A stretch of 64,000 bases of DNA from positions 3,720,001 to 3,784,000 of the forward strand of contig NZ_CP109149.1 in NCBI RefSeq assembly GCF_035920345.1, written 5' to 3'. This stretch comes from Nocardia vinacea (GTDB lineage Bacteria > Actinomycetota > Actinomycetes > Mycobacteriales > Mycobacteriaceae). Of the stretch, positions 17,766 to 26,973 are shown in pieces. Under the pieces are notes generated by a model that saw nothing but the letters and a program-made list of their open reading frames with translations, ran no database searches and was not told the origin of the DNA. How positions within the stretch are numbered: the stretch's first letter is position 1; each line of letters begins with the position of its first letter. The position numbers and the translations under genes are program-made.

Positions 17766-18830
17766 ATGATCATCTCTTTCGATCACATCACTCTCGGACA
17801 GCGTGTGTTGTTCGGATCGGGACGCGCCGCCGACAACCTCGCGGCGGAAGTCGACCGTCTCGGCGCGGAACACGTCATGGTCATCGCATCGCCGTCCGAA
17901 GTCACAGTCGCGCATCAGGTCACACGCAATATCAACGTGGCCGTCCGGCACGACGACGTGGCGCCACACGTCCCGATCGCCACCGCGGACAAGGCTCGCG
18001 CCGTGGCGTCGGACAGCGGTGCGGATCTGATCGTCTGCATCGGCGGGGGATCGACGACCGGCCTCGCCAAAGCGGTCGCGATGACCACTGGGCTGCCGAT
18101 CGTCGCGGTCCCCACCACCTATGCCGGATCCGAGGCCACCAACGTCTGGGGCCTGACCGAGTCCGCCCGCAAGACCACCGGGGTCGACGACACGGTCCTG
18201 CCGGTGACGGTGATCTACGACGCGACCCTGACCTTGTCGTTGCCGGTAGAGTTGTCGATCGCATCCGGGCTCAACGGCATGGCGCACTGCATCGACTCGA
18301 TGTGGGCGCCGCGCACGGACCCGATCAACCGGGCCCTCGCAACCGAAGGTATTCGCGCACTCGCCGACGGTCTCCCTGTGGTGAAGAACGACCCGCAGGA
18401 CCTGGCGGGGAGAGAACAGGCACTCTACGGGGCCTACCTGTCCGCAGTGGCGTTCGCATCCGCCGGATCCGGTCTGCACCACAAGATCTGCCATGTTCTC
18501 GGCGGGGCCTACAACCTGCCACACGCCCAAACCCACGCCACCGTCCTGCCGTACGTCCTCGCCTTCAACGCTCCAGCAGCGCCGGAAGCCGAGTCCCACA
18601 TCGCCGCGGCATTCGGCACCACGACCGCCGGAGCTGGCCTGACTGCCCTGCGCGACACACTGGACGCGCCCCGCGCATTGAAGGACTACGGCCTGCGGGA
18701 GGAGAACATTCCCGAGGCCGTGGAGTTGATCCTGCCCGTCGTTCCAGACTCCAACCCCCGGCCGGTCACAGCCGCTGACCTCGAACAACTTCTGCGTGCC
18801 GCCCAAGCCGGCGACACGTCCGTTCTGTGA
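17766..18830 (+). CDS. tsdD: Maleylacetate reductase (iron-containing ADH family)
   Basis: 354 residues from ATG 17766, preceded by GAAAG. It reduces maleylacetate to 3-oxoadipate with NAD(P)H. Family signs are [20 protein letters not shown] (cofactor loop near 90), [28 protein letters not shown] and [20 protein letters not shown], the histidine-rich active site of maleylacetate reductases. It follows the transporter by 88 bp and precedes the dioxygenase by 14 bp. Confidence 0.92.
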   Translation: MIISFDHITLGQRVLFGSGRAADNLAAEVDRLGAEHVMVIASPSEVTVAHQVTRNINVAVRHDDVAPHVPIATADKARAVASDSGADLIVCIGGGSTTGLAKAVAMTTGLPIVAVPTTYAGSEATNVWGLTESARKTTGVDDTVLPVTVIYDATLTLSLPVELSIASGLNGMAHCIDSMWAPRTDPINRALATEGIRALADGLPVVKNDPQDLAGREQALYGAYLSAVAFASAGSGLHHKICHVLGGAYNLPHAQTHATVLPYVLAFNAPAAPEAESHIAAAFGTTTAGAGLTALRDTLDAPRALKDYGLREENIPEAVELILPVVPDSNPRPVTAADLEQLLRAAQAGDTSVL

Positions 18831-18844
18831 GAGGAACACCGAGC

Positions 18845-19747
18845 ATGCACGCCACCAGCACCCACATCTCCGCTGCGCAGACTGCGGTCGAAGACCAGCT
18901 CGTCGACACCGTGGTCGCCTCGTTCGACGCCACCCCCGACGCACGGCTCAAGCAGGTGATGCAGTCACTGACCCGGCACCTGCACGCGTTCATCCGGGAC
19001 GTGCGCTTGACCGAGGCCGAATGGAACACCGCGATCGAGTTCCTCACCGCCGCCGGCCATATCACCGACGACAAAAGACAGGAGTTCGTGCTCCTGTCCG
19101 ATGTACTCGGTGCCTCCATGCAGACCATCGCCGTGAACAACCAGACGTACAAAGGTGCCACAGAGGCCACAGTCTTCGGGCCGTTCTTCGTCGCCGACGC
19201 CCCCGAGATTCCGCTCGGCGGGGACATCAGCGGCGGGGCCGCCGGCCAACCGTGCTGGGTCGAAGGCACTGTCACCGACACCGACGGTAACCCCGTGCCC
19301 GGTGCGCGAATCGAGGTTTGGGAGTGCGATGAAGACGGGTTCTACGACGTCCAGTACCCCGACGAGCGGATCGCCGGGCGCGCACGCCTGTACTCGGATG
19401 CCAATGGGGAGTATCGGTTCTGGGGCCTGACACCTGTCCCGTATCCCATTCCGGGCGATGGTCCGGTCGGCGCGATGCTCGCAGCGGTCGGACGCTCACC
19501 GGTACGCGTTTCACATCTGCACTTCATGGTCAACGCGGAGGGGCTACGCACCCTGGTCACACACATCTTCGTCGACGGCGACCCGCAGATCGAGGTCGGC
19601 GACAGCGTCTTCGGCGTCAAGGATTCGCTGATCACGGAGTTTGTGCAGCAGCCTCCCGGCACACCCACCCCGGACGGTCACGACCTCGGCAGCAAATCCT
19701 GGGCCCGGGCGCGCTTCGACATCGTTCTCGCACCCGCCGGGGTGTAA
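18845..19747 (+). CDS. tsdC: Hydroxyquinol 1,2-dioxygenase (intradiol)
   Basis: 300 residues from ATG 18845 with GAGAGG upstream. It cleaves hydroxyquinol to maleylacetate. An N-terminal catechol-dioxygenase dimerisation domain (about 20-110) precedes the intradiol core: [35 protein letters not shown], iron ligands Tyr in YDVQY and PYPIP, and the two His in RVSHLHFMV. Length and motifs fit the hydroxyquinol class better than catechol dioxygenases. It is the last gene of the cluster. Confidence 0.93.
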   Translation: MHATSTHISAAQTAVEDQLVDTVVASFDATPDARLKQVMQSLTRHLHAFIRDVRLTEAEWNTAIEFLTAAGHITDDKRQEFVLLSDVLGASMQTIAVNNQTYKGATEATVFGPFFVADAPEIPLGGDISGGAAGQPCWVEGTVTDTDGNPVPGARIEVWECDEDGFYDVQYPDERIAGRARLYSDANGEYRFWGLTPVPYPIPGDGPVGAMLAAVGRSPVRVSHLHFMVNAEGLRTLVTHIFVDGDPQIEVGDSVFGVKDSLITEFVQQPPGTPTPDGHDLGSKSWARARFDIVLAPAGV

Positions 19748-19879
19748 CGCACTAAGGTAGCTCCGGCGGCCCGCAGGGCGCCGGCGTCACGGGATGGGCT
19801 GCGGCGGGGAACTCAGAAACAGGACAGCGGCTATTCGGTGGTCTGGTGCGGCGGGGACATTGTGCGCTTTGCGTACTTC

Positions 19880-19962
19880 GAGGGCTGGCCGGCACGGCAC
19901 CGACATCGAACTCATGCGCGACAGCGGCGGCAGCATCATCAACTTCGGGTCGGCGGAAACAC
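19880..19962 (+). pseudogene. Possible short-chain dehydrogenase fragment cut by repeat copy 3
   Basis: One frame reads GTDIELMRDSGGSIINFGSA, resembling the SDR segment before the catalytic Ser (xxxMRxxGGGSIINxSS). It runs straight into the repeat (ETRTCGNRT). Only about 25 residues remain. It may be a gene broken when the repeat arrived. Confidence 0.3.
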
Positions 19963-20075
19963 GAACCTGCGGCAACCGGACCAGAACCGTCACGCCACCT
20001 CTATTTGCCGATGACCAGCAGTTTTCGGTGTCGCAGTAGGTTGGCGTACTGGTCGGTACCCCCTCCGGACACAGA
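19954..20075. repeat. Dispersed direct repeat, copy 3 (122 bp long form)
   Basis: Same boundaries and length as copy 2. It separates the gamma-resorcylate block from the streptogramin-resistance block. In the minus frame the repeat reads SGGGTDQYANLLRHRKLLVI then GK and a TAG stop, conserved in all copies. Confidence 0.92.
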
Positions 20076-20084
20076 CACTACGCA

Positions 20085-20125
20085 CACGGGCGGTCGTGGG
20101 TTGGATTCAACCGCGACCGCCCGTG
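20085..20125. terminator. Hairpin terminator right of repeat copy 3
   Basis: CACGGGCGGTCG (20085-20096) and CGACCGCCCGTG (20114-20125) form a perfect 12-bp stem with a 17-nt loop, followed by GTTTCG. It lies 184 bp past the end of the minus-strand resistance operon and just beside the repeat. Confidence 0.65.
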
Positions 20126-20308
20126 TTTCGTGGTAGTCAGTTTCAGGCCGAGCTGCCGTACGGTGACCCCTACATCGCACAGGGTGCCGATCGCAACTGG
20201 CCGCGCACGGATACCAAAAGCCTGTCGTCGCAAGCGAACACAGCGGTCCAGTGCCGATGGAATTCCCTGACGATACGTCCAGGTGCCGACGATCGTTGCC
20301 ACCGGTGT

Positions 20309-21097
20309 TCAGGAGAGCCTGTCGAAAATGTAGGTGAGGGTCAGGACGCCGGGGCGGGCCTCTATGGCATGTCCGGACAGCCCGGCGAGATCGGCCGTGC
20401 CCGAGTGCGGCACCACGGTGCCGAAGGTGCTTCGGTCGTCGCCGTCGGCCAGGCCGCCATGTTGGATCACGAAGGTGCCCTGCCGGCCCTCCAGGGTCGT
20501 GTTGATGTGCTCGGAGGCGACGTAGCCTGCGCCCGTGGCGCCCTGTGCGGTGAGAACCTCGGCGACCCCAGTTCCCTCCAGAGCGCCTCGGTAGGTTTTG
20601 CGGATCACGATCCTGGTCTGTTTCGGGCCTTCGTCCGGCTCGTGATAGGGAACCTCGTCCCAGCTGTCGATCTCGAACTCCGCCTGGATCGTTCGCGGCA
20701 CCGTGTAGTCCGCCGTGGGCTCGGTGCCCCACGCGACCAGTTGCATCACGATGCCGTTGGGGTCGGTGACCTGGAACAGCCGTTCACCCCGGGGTTCCTC
20801 GCGCAGCGGCATGGTGATGGTTGCGCCCGCAGCGCGCAGGCGTTCATGCTCGCCCTCGATCCCGGTCACCGTGAAGGCCAGGATCATGCCGGTCGCACGC
20901 TGGTCGCGTTGGTGTGCGGGCAGGACGTCGATCCCGCGTCGCAGCAGGACGATGTCAGCTGCCGCGTCGTCCCGGGTCAGGGACACAAAGCCTTCGGCGG
21001 CGCGCGCTTGCTGGTAGCCGAAATGGGTGGTAAGGAAATCGCGGGAAGCGGCCACGTCGTCGACGGTCAGCGAGATGGTGGTTGCGGTGATGTTCAA
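20309..21097 (-). CDS. VOC (glyoxalase/bleomycin-resistance) domain fused to DUF3224
   Basis: 262 residues. TTG start at 21097 is chosen because GAGG stands about 8 bp upstream and MNITATTISLTVDDVAASRD is the expected VOC start. Residues 1-125 are one VOC module (ATITMPLREEP, LFQVTDPNGIVMQLVAWG); residues 130-262 are DUF3224, a barrel of unknown function (FEIDSWDEVPYHE, GYVASEHINTTLEGRQGTFV, LTYIFD). The two halves are often separate genes. Last gene of the minus operon with YciI, Vgb, Vat and SnoaL. Possibly a binding or detoxifying protein for a small molecule. Confidence 0.8.
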   Translation of the reverse strand: MNITATTISLTVDDVAASRDFLTTHFGYQQARAAEGFVSLTRDDAAADIVLLRRGIDVLPAHQRDQRATGMILAFTVTGIEGEHERLRAAGATITMPLREEPRGERLFQVTDPNGIVMQLVAWGTEPTADYTVPRTIQAEFEIDSWDEVPYHEPDEGPKQTRIVIRKTYRGALEGTGVAEVLTAQGATGAGYVASEHINTTLEGRQGTFVIQHGGLADGDDRSTFGTVVPHSGTADLAGLSGHAIEARPGVLTLTYIFDRLS

Positions 21098-21183
21098 CGT
21101 TGTGTCCTCTGTATGGGGTACGCGGACGGTCGCAGCCGCCAGCGATCCTCGCTCTCGAACTGCCCTGGTCCTTCGGTGACGAC

Positions 21184-21531
21184 TCAGGCGGATTCGAGGA
21201 TCAGGCGGATTTCGATCGTCTCCGGAGTGGGGAGCGTCTTGGCCAGTTCGACGGCTTCCGCATGGTCGGCGACATCGAACACGAACCAACCGCCGAGGGT
21301 CTCCTCGCCGACGTACGCGGGTCCCACGGTCGCTGTGGGCGATCCGTCGGCCGCCCTGCGGACGGTCACCGGGGTGGTGTGCTCGGTATCGAAGGCCTCG
21401 CCGCCGACCAGTTTGCCCGCGGCCGCGACCTGGCCGATCCAAGTCTCATATGCCTCCCGGTAGGCGTCCCGGTCAGCCTGGATCTGGCGGCGTGACTCGT
21501 CCGTCTCGAAGATCACGAGCGCGTACTTCAT
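21184..21531 (-). CDS. YciI-family (DGPF-domain) protein
   Basis: 115 residues from ATG 21531 with AGAAG upstream. MKYALVIFETDESRRQIQAD then the dimeric ferredoxin-like fold ending LGGWFVFDVADHAEAVELAK. The family is linked to sigma-factor or antibiotic-related operons, and enzymatic roles are mostly unproven. It lies 19 bp after the vgb gene and 86 bp before the VOC-DUF3224 gene on the minus strand. Confidence 0.82.
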   Translation of the reverse strand: MKYALVIFETDESRRQIQADRDAYREAYETWIGQVAAAGKLVGGEAFDTEHTTPVTVRRAADGSPTATVGPAYVGEETLGGWFVFDVADHAEAVELAKTLPTPETIEIRLILESA

Positions 21532-21550
21532 GAAGGGTTCTTCTCCTGGG

Positions 21551-22429
21551 TCAGGCGGTGATGCGGGCGAGTGCCCCGGTTTCGAGGGCTGTCCACATGG
21601 CACGGTCGGGGCCGAGGGTGATGCCGTGCGGCTCGGCGCCGGGGGTGGGCAGGTCGTGTGTTTCGATCACAGCGTCCGGCGTGATGGTGCCGACACGGTT
21701 GCCGCCCCATTCGGTGAACCACAGGGTGTGGTCAAGGCCGGGGGTGATGGCGTGCGGTCGGCCGGAGCGGTCGGGTAGCGGGAACTCGGTCACGGTGCCG
21801 TCGGTGGTGATCCGGCCGATCTGCCCCGCGGCGATCTCAACGAACCACAGTGCACCGTCGGGTCCCGCGGTCATCCCGACCGGTGCGGCTGCCTCGGTCG
21901 GGAGCGGGTGCACAGTCACGGTGCCGTCCATGCCGATGCGGCCGATGGCGTTGGCCTGGTTCATTGTGAACCACATTCCGCCGTCCGGGCCCACGGTGAT
22001 GGCGGACGGGAACGCCCCGGTGGCCGAAAGCGGGAACTCCGTGACCTCACCATCGGTGGTGATCCGGCCTATGCGGTCAGCGGCGGTCTCGGTGAACCAC
22101 AGCGCCCCGTCGGGACCGGCTGCGATGCCGAACGGTCCGCACTGCGCCGTCGGTAACGCGAACTCCCGGACCGCACCGTCGGTGGTGATCCGGCCGATCC
22201 GGTGTGCCTGGTACTCGGTGAACCAGAGCGCACCGTCCGGGCCGGGTGTGATGATCGTCGGCCCACAGCCTGGGTCGAGTTGATGGTTCTCCGGCTCGCC
22301 GCCCGGCGCCAGCCGACCGATATGTCCACTGTGAACCAGCGTGTACCAGAGCGCGCTGTCCGGCCCGGTGGTGATCGCGTACGGCCCGTCGCCGGTCACG
22401 CTGTACTCCTCGATCGATACCCGTGTCAT
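21551..22429 (-). CDS. vgb: Virginiamycin B lyase (streptogramin B lyase)
   Basis: 292 residues, the normal length for Vgb. It is a seven-bladed propeller of repeats of the form [20 protein letters not shown] (clearly visible from residue 55 to 290). Vgb opens the cyclic depsipeptide of type B streptogramins by elimination, without hydrolysis. The start ATG 22429 overlaps the stop of the Vat gene by 4 bp, so the two are coupled. The combination gives resistance to both streptogramin components. Assignment to Vgb rather than a related lyase rests on length and neighbour. Confidence 0.87.
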   Translation of the reverse strand: MTRVSIEEYSVTGDGPYAITTGPDSALWYTLVHSGHIGRLAPGGEPENHQLDPGCGPTIITPGPDGALWFTEYQAHRIGRITTDGAVREFALPTAQCGPFGIAAGPDGALWFTETAADRIGRITTDGEVTEFPLSATGAFPSAITVGPDGGMWFTMNQANAIGRIGMDGTVTVHPLPTEAAAPVGMTAGPDGALWFVEIAAGQIGRITTDGTVTEFPLPDRSGRPHAITPGLDHTLWFTEWGGNRVGTITPDAVIETHDLPTPGAEPHGITLGPDRAMWTALETGALARITA

Positions 22430-23082
22430 ACGGCCTTCTCCAGTCCGTGCTCGGCGGCTGTGCGGGCGATGTCGGCGGGGGTACCGGCCATGATGGTGCG
22501 GGCGTGCTCGGTGACGAACTCCACCGGCCAGTCCCACCAGGCCGCGCGGCCCAGCGCCGCGACGTCGGCGGCGTCGAAACGCTGCCGGATCGGACGCGCC
22601 GGGTTGCCGCCGACGATCGTGTACGGCGGTACGTCCGCGGTGACCACCGCACCGGCCGCCACGATGGCGCCATCGCCGATGGTCACGCCGGGCATGACGA
22701 TGGCCTGATAGCCGAACCAGACGTCGTTGCCGACCACAGTGTCGCCACGACTGGGCATGCCGGTGACGAGGTCGAGGGTTTGCTCGGCCCATTCGCCGCC
22801 GAACATGGTGAACGGGAAGGTGGACACGCCCATCGTCGGGTGTTCGGCGCCGGCCATCAGGAACCGCGTGCCGGCGGCGATCGCGCAGTACTTGCCGATG
22901 ACCAGCCGTTCCGAGCCGTAGGCGTAGAGCACGTTGCGGTGCTCGAACTCCGTCGCGCCGTCCGGATCGTCGTAGTAGGTAAACTCCCCCACCGCGATCT
23001 TCGGCGAGCTGACCAGCGGTTTGAGGAACACCACCCGCTCATGGGCCGGTAACGGGTGGCGGGTCATCGGATCAGGTATCAA
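22426..23082 (-). CDS. vat: Vat-family streptogramin A O-acetyltransferase
   Basis: 218-residue left-handed beta-helix acetyltransferase. TTG start at 23082 is preferred: AGGAG is 7 bp upstream, it overlaps the SnoaL stop by 4 bp, and it gives [20 protein letters not shown], which parallels the N-terminus of known Vat proteins (MGPNPM...). Motifs are [20 protein letters not shown] (catalytic His in AEHPTMG), [33 protein letters not shown] and IVGGNPAR. It acetylates virginiamycin M-type antibiotics. Confidence 0.87.
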   Translation of the reverse strand: MIPDPMTRHPLPAHERVVFLKPLVSSPKIAVGEFTYYDDPDGATEFEHRNVLYAYGSERLVIGKYCAIAAGTRFLMAGAEHPTMGVSTFPFTMFGGEWAEQTLDLVTGMPSRGDTVVGNDVWFGYQAIVMPGVTIGDGAIVAAGAVVTADVPPYTIVGGNPARPIRQRFDAADVAALGRAAWWDWPVEFVTEHARTIMAGTPADIARTAAEHGLEKAV

Positions 23083-23465
23083 GGTTGAGCTCCTGGTGAC
23101 GGGATCGGCGCGGGCACGGGATCGAGGAAGCCGTAGACACGGCGCAAGCGGGCCCGCTCGGTGACCATGACGACCAGCCCGATGATCACGGGAGGGCCAT
23201 CGGCCGGTGCTAGTTCTCGGGTGAGGCGTACCACATGGTGGTGGCTGTCGACGCTCCCGGCCATGCGGTACACCAGACCGGGGAACTGCCGCTGGGCGGT
23301 GGCCACCACGTCCTCGATGGCGTCGCGGCCCTCGGCGGCCACGATCGGGTCGATGTAGCCGGCGTCGTCGGTCCAGAGCTCGTCGACGAGCACTCGACGC
23401 CTGGCCGGGTCGCGCTCGTTCCAGCTCGCCAGGTACCGCCTGACCAGCTCGTCGATGTCGGACAT
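23079..23465 (-). CDS. SnoaL-like / NTF2-fold protein
   Basis: 128 residues starting [20 protein letters not shown], a NTF2-like cone fold with a [12 protein letters not shown] strand. First gene of the minus operon leading into Vat and Vgb (4-bp overlap with Vat). Function unknown; it may bind a hydrophobic small molecule. Its start is 123 bp from the divergent LuxR-type regulator. Confidence 0.82.
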   Translation of the reverse strand: MSDIDELVRRYLASWNERDPARRRVLVDELWTDDAGYIDPIVAAEGRDAIEDVVATAQRQFPGLVYRMAGSVDSHHHVVRLTRELAPADGPPVIIGLVVMVTERARLRRVYGFLDPVPAPIPSPGAQP

Positions 23466-23588
23466 GGTCGATCTCCCTCGGCTCTCGTGCTCCGGTGATC
23501 AAGCTACGTCGGGGAACGGCGTGCGGAATCTGTCACATCCAGGTAATCCGGCCCGGGCGTCACCGGTCGGCTTAAGTACTGTCGCCGC

Positions 23589-26306
23589 ATGCTGCACGGA
23601 CGAGTGGAGGAGGTATCGGTCATCGATCGGCTGTTGGCGGACTGCCGCACCGGTCGCAGTGGGTGCCTGCTCATCACCGGCGAGCCGGGGATAGGCAAGA
23701 CCGCGCTGCTCGAGTACGCGGCGTCGAGGGCCGACGGGCTGCGGGTCGTGCGCAGCACCGGGGTCGAGTCCGAGGCGCACCTACCGTTCGCCGGCCTGCA
23801 CCTGCTGCTGCGCACGGCCCTCGGCCGGACCGACGCCCTGCCCGCGCCGCAGGCACGTGCCCTGCGCGGGGCCTTCGGGCTCGCCCCAGCCGAACCGGGC
23901 GACCGCATGCTGGTCGGCCTCGCCGTGCTCTCCCTCATCGGCGAGTTCGCCGACGGTGGCTCCGTGCTGTGTCTCGTCGACGACGCGCAGTGGCTGGACC
24001 GGGCATCCGCAGAGGCCTTGCTGTTCGCCGCGCGCCGTCTCGACGCCGAGGGCGTCGCGTTGATCATCGCCGCCCGGGCGGGCTTCGCCGCGCCAGGACT
24101 CGCCCAGATGTCACTGACCGGGCTCGACGCGCCCGCCGCCGCCGGACTGCTGGCCGAGCACGCCGCCACGCTGTCCCCCGCCGACCGGTACCGGGTGCTG
24201 GCCGAAGCGCAGGGCAACCCGCTCGCCCTCCTCGAACTACCGGCCGCCCTCGCCGCCGGCCAGCCGATCACCGCAGGTCGAGTCCTGCCCATGACGGACA
24301 CGGTCCAGGCGGCGTTTCTCGACCAGGTGCGGCGGCTACCCGAGCCCAGCCAGCACCTACTGCTCGTCGCGGCCACCGAGGACACCGGCAACCGCGACGT
24401 CGTCCTACGCGCGGCCGACACCCTCGGCTGCCGCCCGACGGACCTGGTGCCGGCGGAAACGGCGCGGCTGATCCGGGTGGACAACCACACCGTGCGCTTT
24501 CGCCATCCCCTCGTGCGGTCGGCCATCTACCAGGCGGCACCGGTCAGCCTCCGCCTCGTCGTGCACACCGCCCTCGCCGACGCCCTCGACCAGCCGGACG
24601 ACGCCGACCGGCGCGCCTGGCACCACGCCGTGGTCGCCACCGGACCTGACGATCACGTGGCCACAGAACTCGAGAGCACCGCCCAGCGAGCCGCCGCACG
24701 CAGTGGATACGCCGCCGCGGCGGCAGCCTACGAACGGGCCGCACAGCTGACACCACCGGGCGCGGACCGGGCACGCCGACTCGTGCTGGCCGCCGAAGCG
24801 GCCGCCGAGGAAGGCGACATCGAACGCATGACGGAACTCGCCGGCCACGGCGTCACGAGCACAGACGACCCCGCCCTCACCGTCCGCGCCATCCGGGTGC
24901 GAGCCACTGCGGCGTTTCATGTCGGCTCGCTCAGCACGGCCCGCCGGCTGCTTACCGAGGCAGCCGCGCTCACCCACGTCAGCAACCCGTCACTGGCCGG
25001 TCACATACTGCTCGATGCGGTGCACGCCGCCTGGTACCTCGGAGAACACGAGATCGCGGACACCGTGGAACGGCTGGACGTGCTCTCGTTGCCGCCCGAC
25101 GACCCACTCACCCACGTCGCCCGCCTGCTGACCTGCGTCGTACGATCCGCGATCGGACAGGGTAGCCGGGACCCCGAGGCACTTACACAACAGATCGCGG
25201 ACGCCCAGCGGACCGGGTTCGGTGGGCCGCACGACACGATCCTCGTCGGCGCCACCAGCCTGCAGGTCGCCGGCCAGGACACCGAGGCACACCGGGTGGC
25301 CCACGAACTGCTCACCCAATGCCGTGACCAGGGATGGATCGGCCGCACACCACCGGTACTTGCCTGCGTCGCCAGAGCGCTGACCTTCCTCAGCCGGCAC
25401 ACCGACGCCTGGGACGAGGCGACCCAGGGACTGCAGATCGCACAGGAGCTCGGACACCGGCAGTGGATCGCCGAAACCAGCGGCGTACTGGCCTACCTGG
25501 CCGCGGCGGCGGGCGACGAGCGACGCTGCCACGCCTTCGCCGACGACGCGCTCACCGCGCCGGAACTCGGCTCGCCCGCACCGGGCATGTCCTGGGCACA
25601 GTGGGCACTGGCGTTGCTCGACCTCGGGCACGCCCGCTGGGATTCCGCCCTCACCCGGCTGACGATCCTGCACACCGGACCGGTGCGACATCAGCTCCCC
25701 GGCCTGCGCAGCATCCCTGACCTGGTCGAGGCGTCGGTCCGACTCGGCCGTCCGGCCGTCGCCCGCGAACCGCTCGCCCGGCTCACCGATTGGGCACACC
25801 AAGCCAGGCAGCCATGGATCGACGCGCACGTCCACCGCTGCCGCGCACTGCTCGCACCAGAAGCCGACGCCGCGGAGCTGTACGAGACGGCACTGCGGCT
25901 ACACCCCGACGACCGACAGTTCGAACGCGCGCGAACCGCGCTGCTCTACGGCGAATGGCTGCGCCGCGCGCGCCGCAAGTCCGATGCCAGGGCTCACCTC
26001 CGTGACGCCCACGAGACGTTTCGCAGGCTCGGCGCCATGCCCTGGGCCGAACGAGCCCGCGCCGAGCGGGACGCGACCGGAGAAGTCGTACCGAAACCCG
26101 AGACAGCGGACGGCGCGCTGGCCGTACTCACCCCACAGGAGCGCAAGACCATCCGACTCGCCGCACGCGGACTCTCCAACCGGGACATCGCAGCACAGCT
26201 GTTCCTAAGCCCACGCACCGTCGGGTACCACCTCTATAAGGCATTCCCCAAACTCGGCATCACCGCCCGAACCGAACTCGCTGCCCTCGAACTCACAGAC
26301 ACCTGA
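23589..26306 (+). CDS. Large LuxR-type ATP-binding regulator (LAL family)
   Basis: 905 residues, normal for LAL regulators. Walker A is GEPGIGKTALLEYAA at about 35-50, a Walker-B-like LCLVDDAQWLD near 130, TPR-like helical middle, and a C-terminal LuxR helix-turn-helix (LTPQERKTIRLAARGLSNRD, IAAQLFLSPRTVGYHLYKAF) at about 840-905. It is divergent from the Vat/Vgb operon and is the likely activator of it. LALs respond to maltose or antibiotic-type ligands in other actinobacteria. Confidence 0.92.
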   Translation: MLHGRVEEVSVIDRLLADCRTGRSGCLLITGEPGIGKTALLEYAASRADGLRVVRSTGVESEAHLPFAGLHLLLRTALGRTDALPAPQARALRGAFGLAPAEPGDRMLVGLAVLSLIGEFADGGSVLCLVDDAQWLDRASAEALLFAARRLDAEGVALIIAARAGFAAPGLAQMSLTGLDAPAAAGLLAEHAATLSPADRYRVLAEAQGNPLALLELPAALAAGQPITAGRVLPMTDTVQAAFLDQVRRLPEPSQHLLLVAATEDTGNRDVVLRAADTLGCRPTDLVPAETARLIRVDNHTVRFRHPLVRSAIYQAAPVSLRLVVHTALADALDQPDDADRRAWHHAVVATGPDDHVATELESTAQRAAARSGYAAAAAAYERAAQLTPPGADRARRLVLAAEAAAEEGDIERMTELAGHGVTSTDDPALTVRAIRVRATAAFHVGSLSTARRLLTEAAALTHVSNPSLAGHILLDAVHAAWYLGEHEIADTVERLDVLSLPPDDPLTHVARLLTCVVRSAIGQGSRDPEALTQQIADAQRTGFGGPHDTILVGATSLQVAGQDTEAHRVAHELLTQCRDQGWIGRTPPVLACVARALTFLSRHTDAWDEATQGLQIAQELGHRQWIAETSGVLAYLAAAAGDERRCHAFADDALTAPELGSPAPGMSWAQWALALLDLGHARWDSALTRLTILHTGPVRHQLPGLRSIPDLVEASVRLGRPAVAREPLARLTDWAHQARQPWIDAHVHRCRALLAPEADAAELYETALRLHPDDRQFERARTALLYGEWLRRARRKSDARAHLRDAHETFRRLGAMPWAERARAERDATGEVVPKPETADGALAVLTPQERKTIRLAARGLSNRDIAAQLFLSPRTVGYHLYKAFPKLGITARTELAALELTDT

Positions 26307-26329
26307 CCATGACTCCAACCGGAACATCG

Positions 26330-26580
26330 CCGATTGACCGATGTCGAAGACGCGTCCGCATACCTCCATGAGGGCCGCATCAGCGACCTCACCGGACAGC
26401 TCTACGACCCGAGGGCAACCAGCTCATCGACGAAACGCCAAGCTGCGAAGCCTTCTCACCACACTCAATCAGAACCTGACCAGGGCCAACAACGAGAACC
26501 GCTCCCTCCGGCGATCCTTCGAAGGCGCACGCGCCAACGTCAAACGCGAACGCAACCTCACCCAGATCTTCTGTCAGTGA
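26330..26580 (+). pseudogene. Frameshifted remnant of a coiled-coil protein, unknown
   Basis: One frame reads LTDVEDASAYLHEGRISDLT GQLYD, the other continues KLRSLLTTLNQNLTRANNEN and RSLRRSFEGARANVKRERNL to the stop at 26580. Together they look like one helical protein broken by a frameshift near 26410. No family assigned; similar layouts occur in small accessory proteins of mobile elements. Confidence 0.35.
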
Positions 26581-26973
26581 TGCCTAGCGGTCCCGAGGCA
26601 CAGCCGCGCAGGGGCTCGAGGTGCTGCAGCTATTCGGTGAGTCTATTGCGGTGCGGTTCAAGGAAATTCACCACCATGGCGGCGATCAGACCGCGCGGTG
26701 CACGACGTCGATCATGGTTTCCGACGCGCGGGCCGCAACGGGCCGTGGTGGCGTGCGGTCCACGAGACCGCAGCCGCGAGCTGAGGCCGCGGTTACGTGT
26801 CGCGGGTCTCCTTCATGCTGTCGCCATCGTCCTCGACTGGCGTGTCGGGACACACCGCCACGTCACCCCGTTACCGTGCGGGGGTCGACCACAAAGGACT
26901 GCCCGGCGGCTGGCGGGTAAGAGTTCCCTTGGCAGCCGGGTACTGGCGTAGCCCGATTGAGAGGATCTGGACC
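26581..26973. other. Intergenic stretch without a clear gene
   Basis: Several open frames but none with a protein-like composition and ribosome binding site. The oxidase gene downstream could be extended back to 26797 in frame, but the added stretch looks non-coding and the TTG at 26974 has a proper GAGAGGA site. Confidence 0.4.

Noticed and set aside
22890..22910. Fifth possible repeat copy (TTGCCGATGACCAG) inside the Vat gene
   Set aside because: The match stops after about 14 bases and the DNA encodes the conserved [10 protein letters not shown] segment of Vat; chance similarity.
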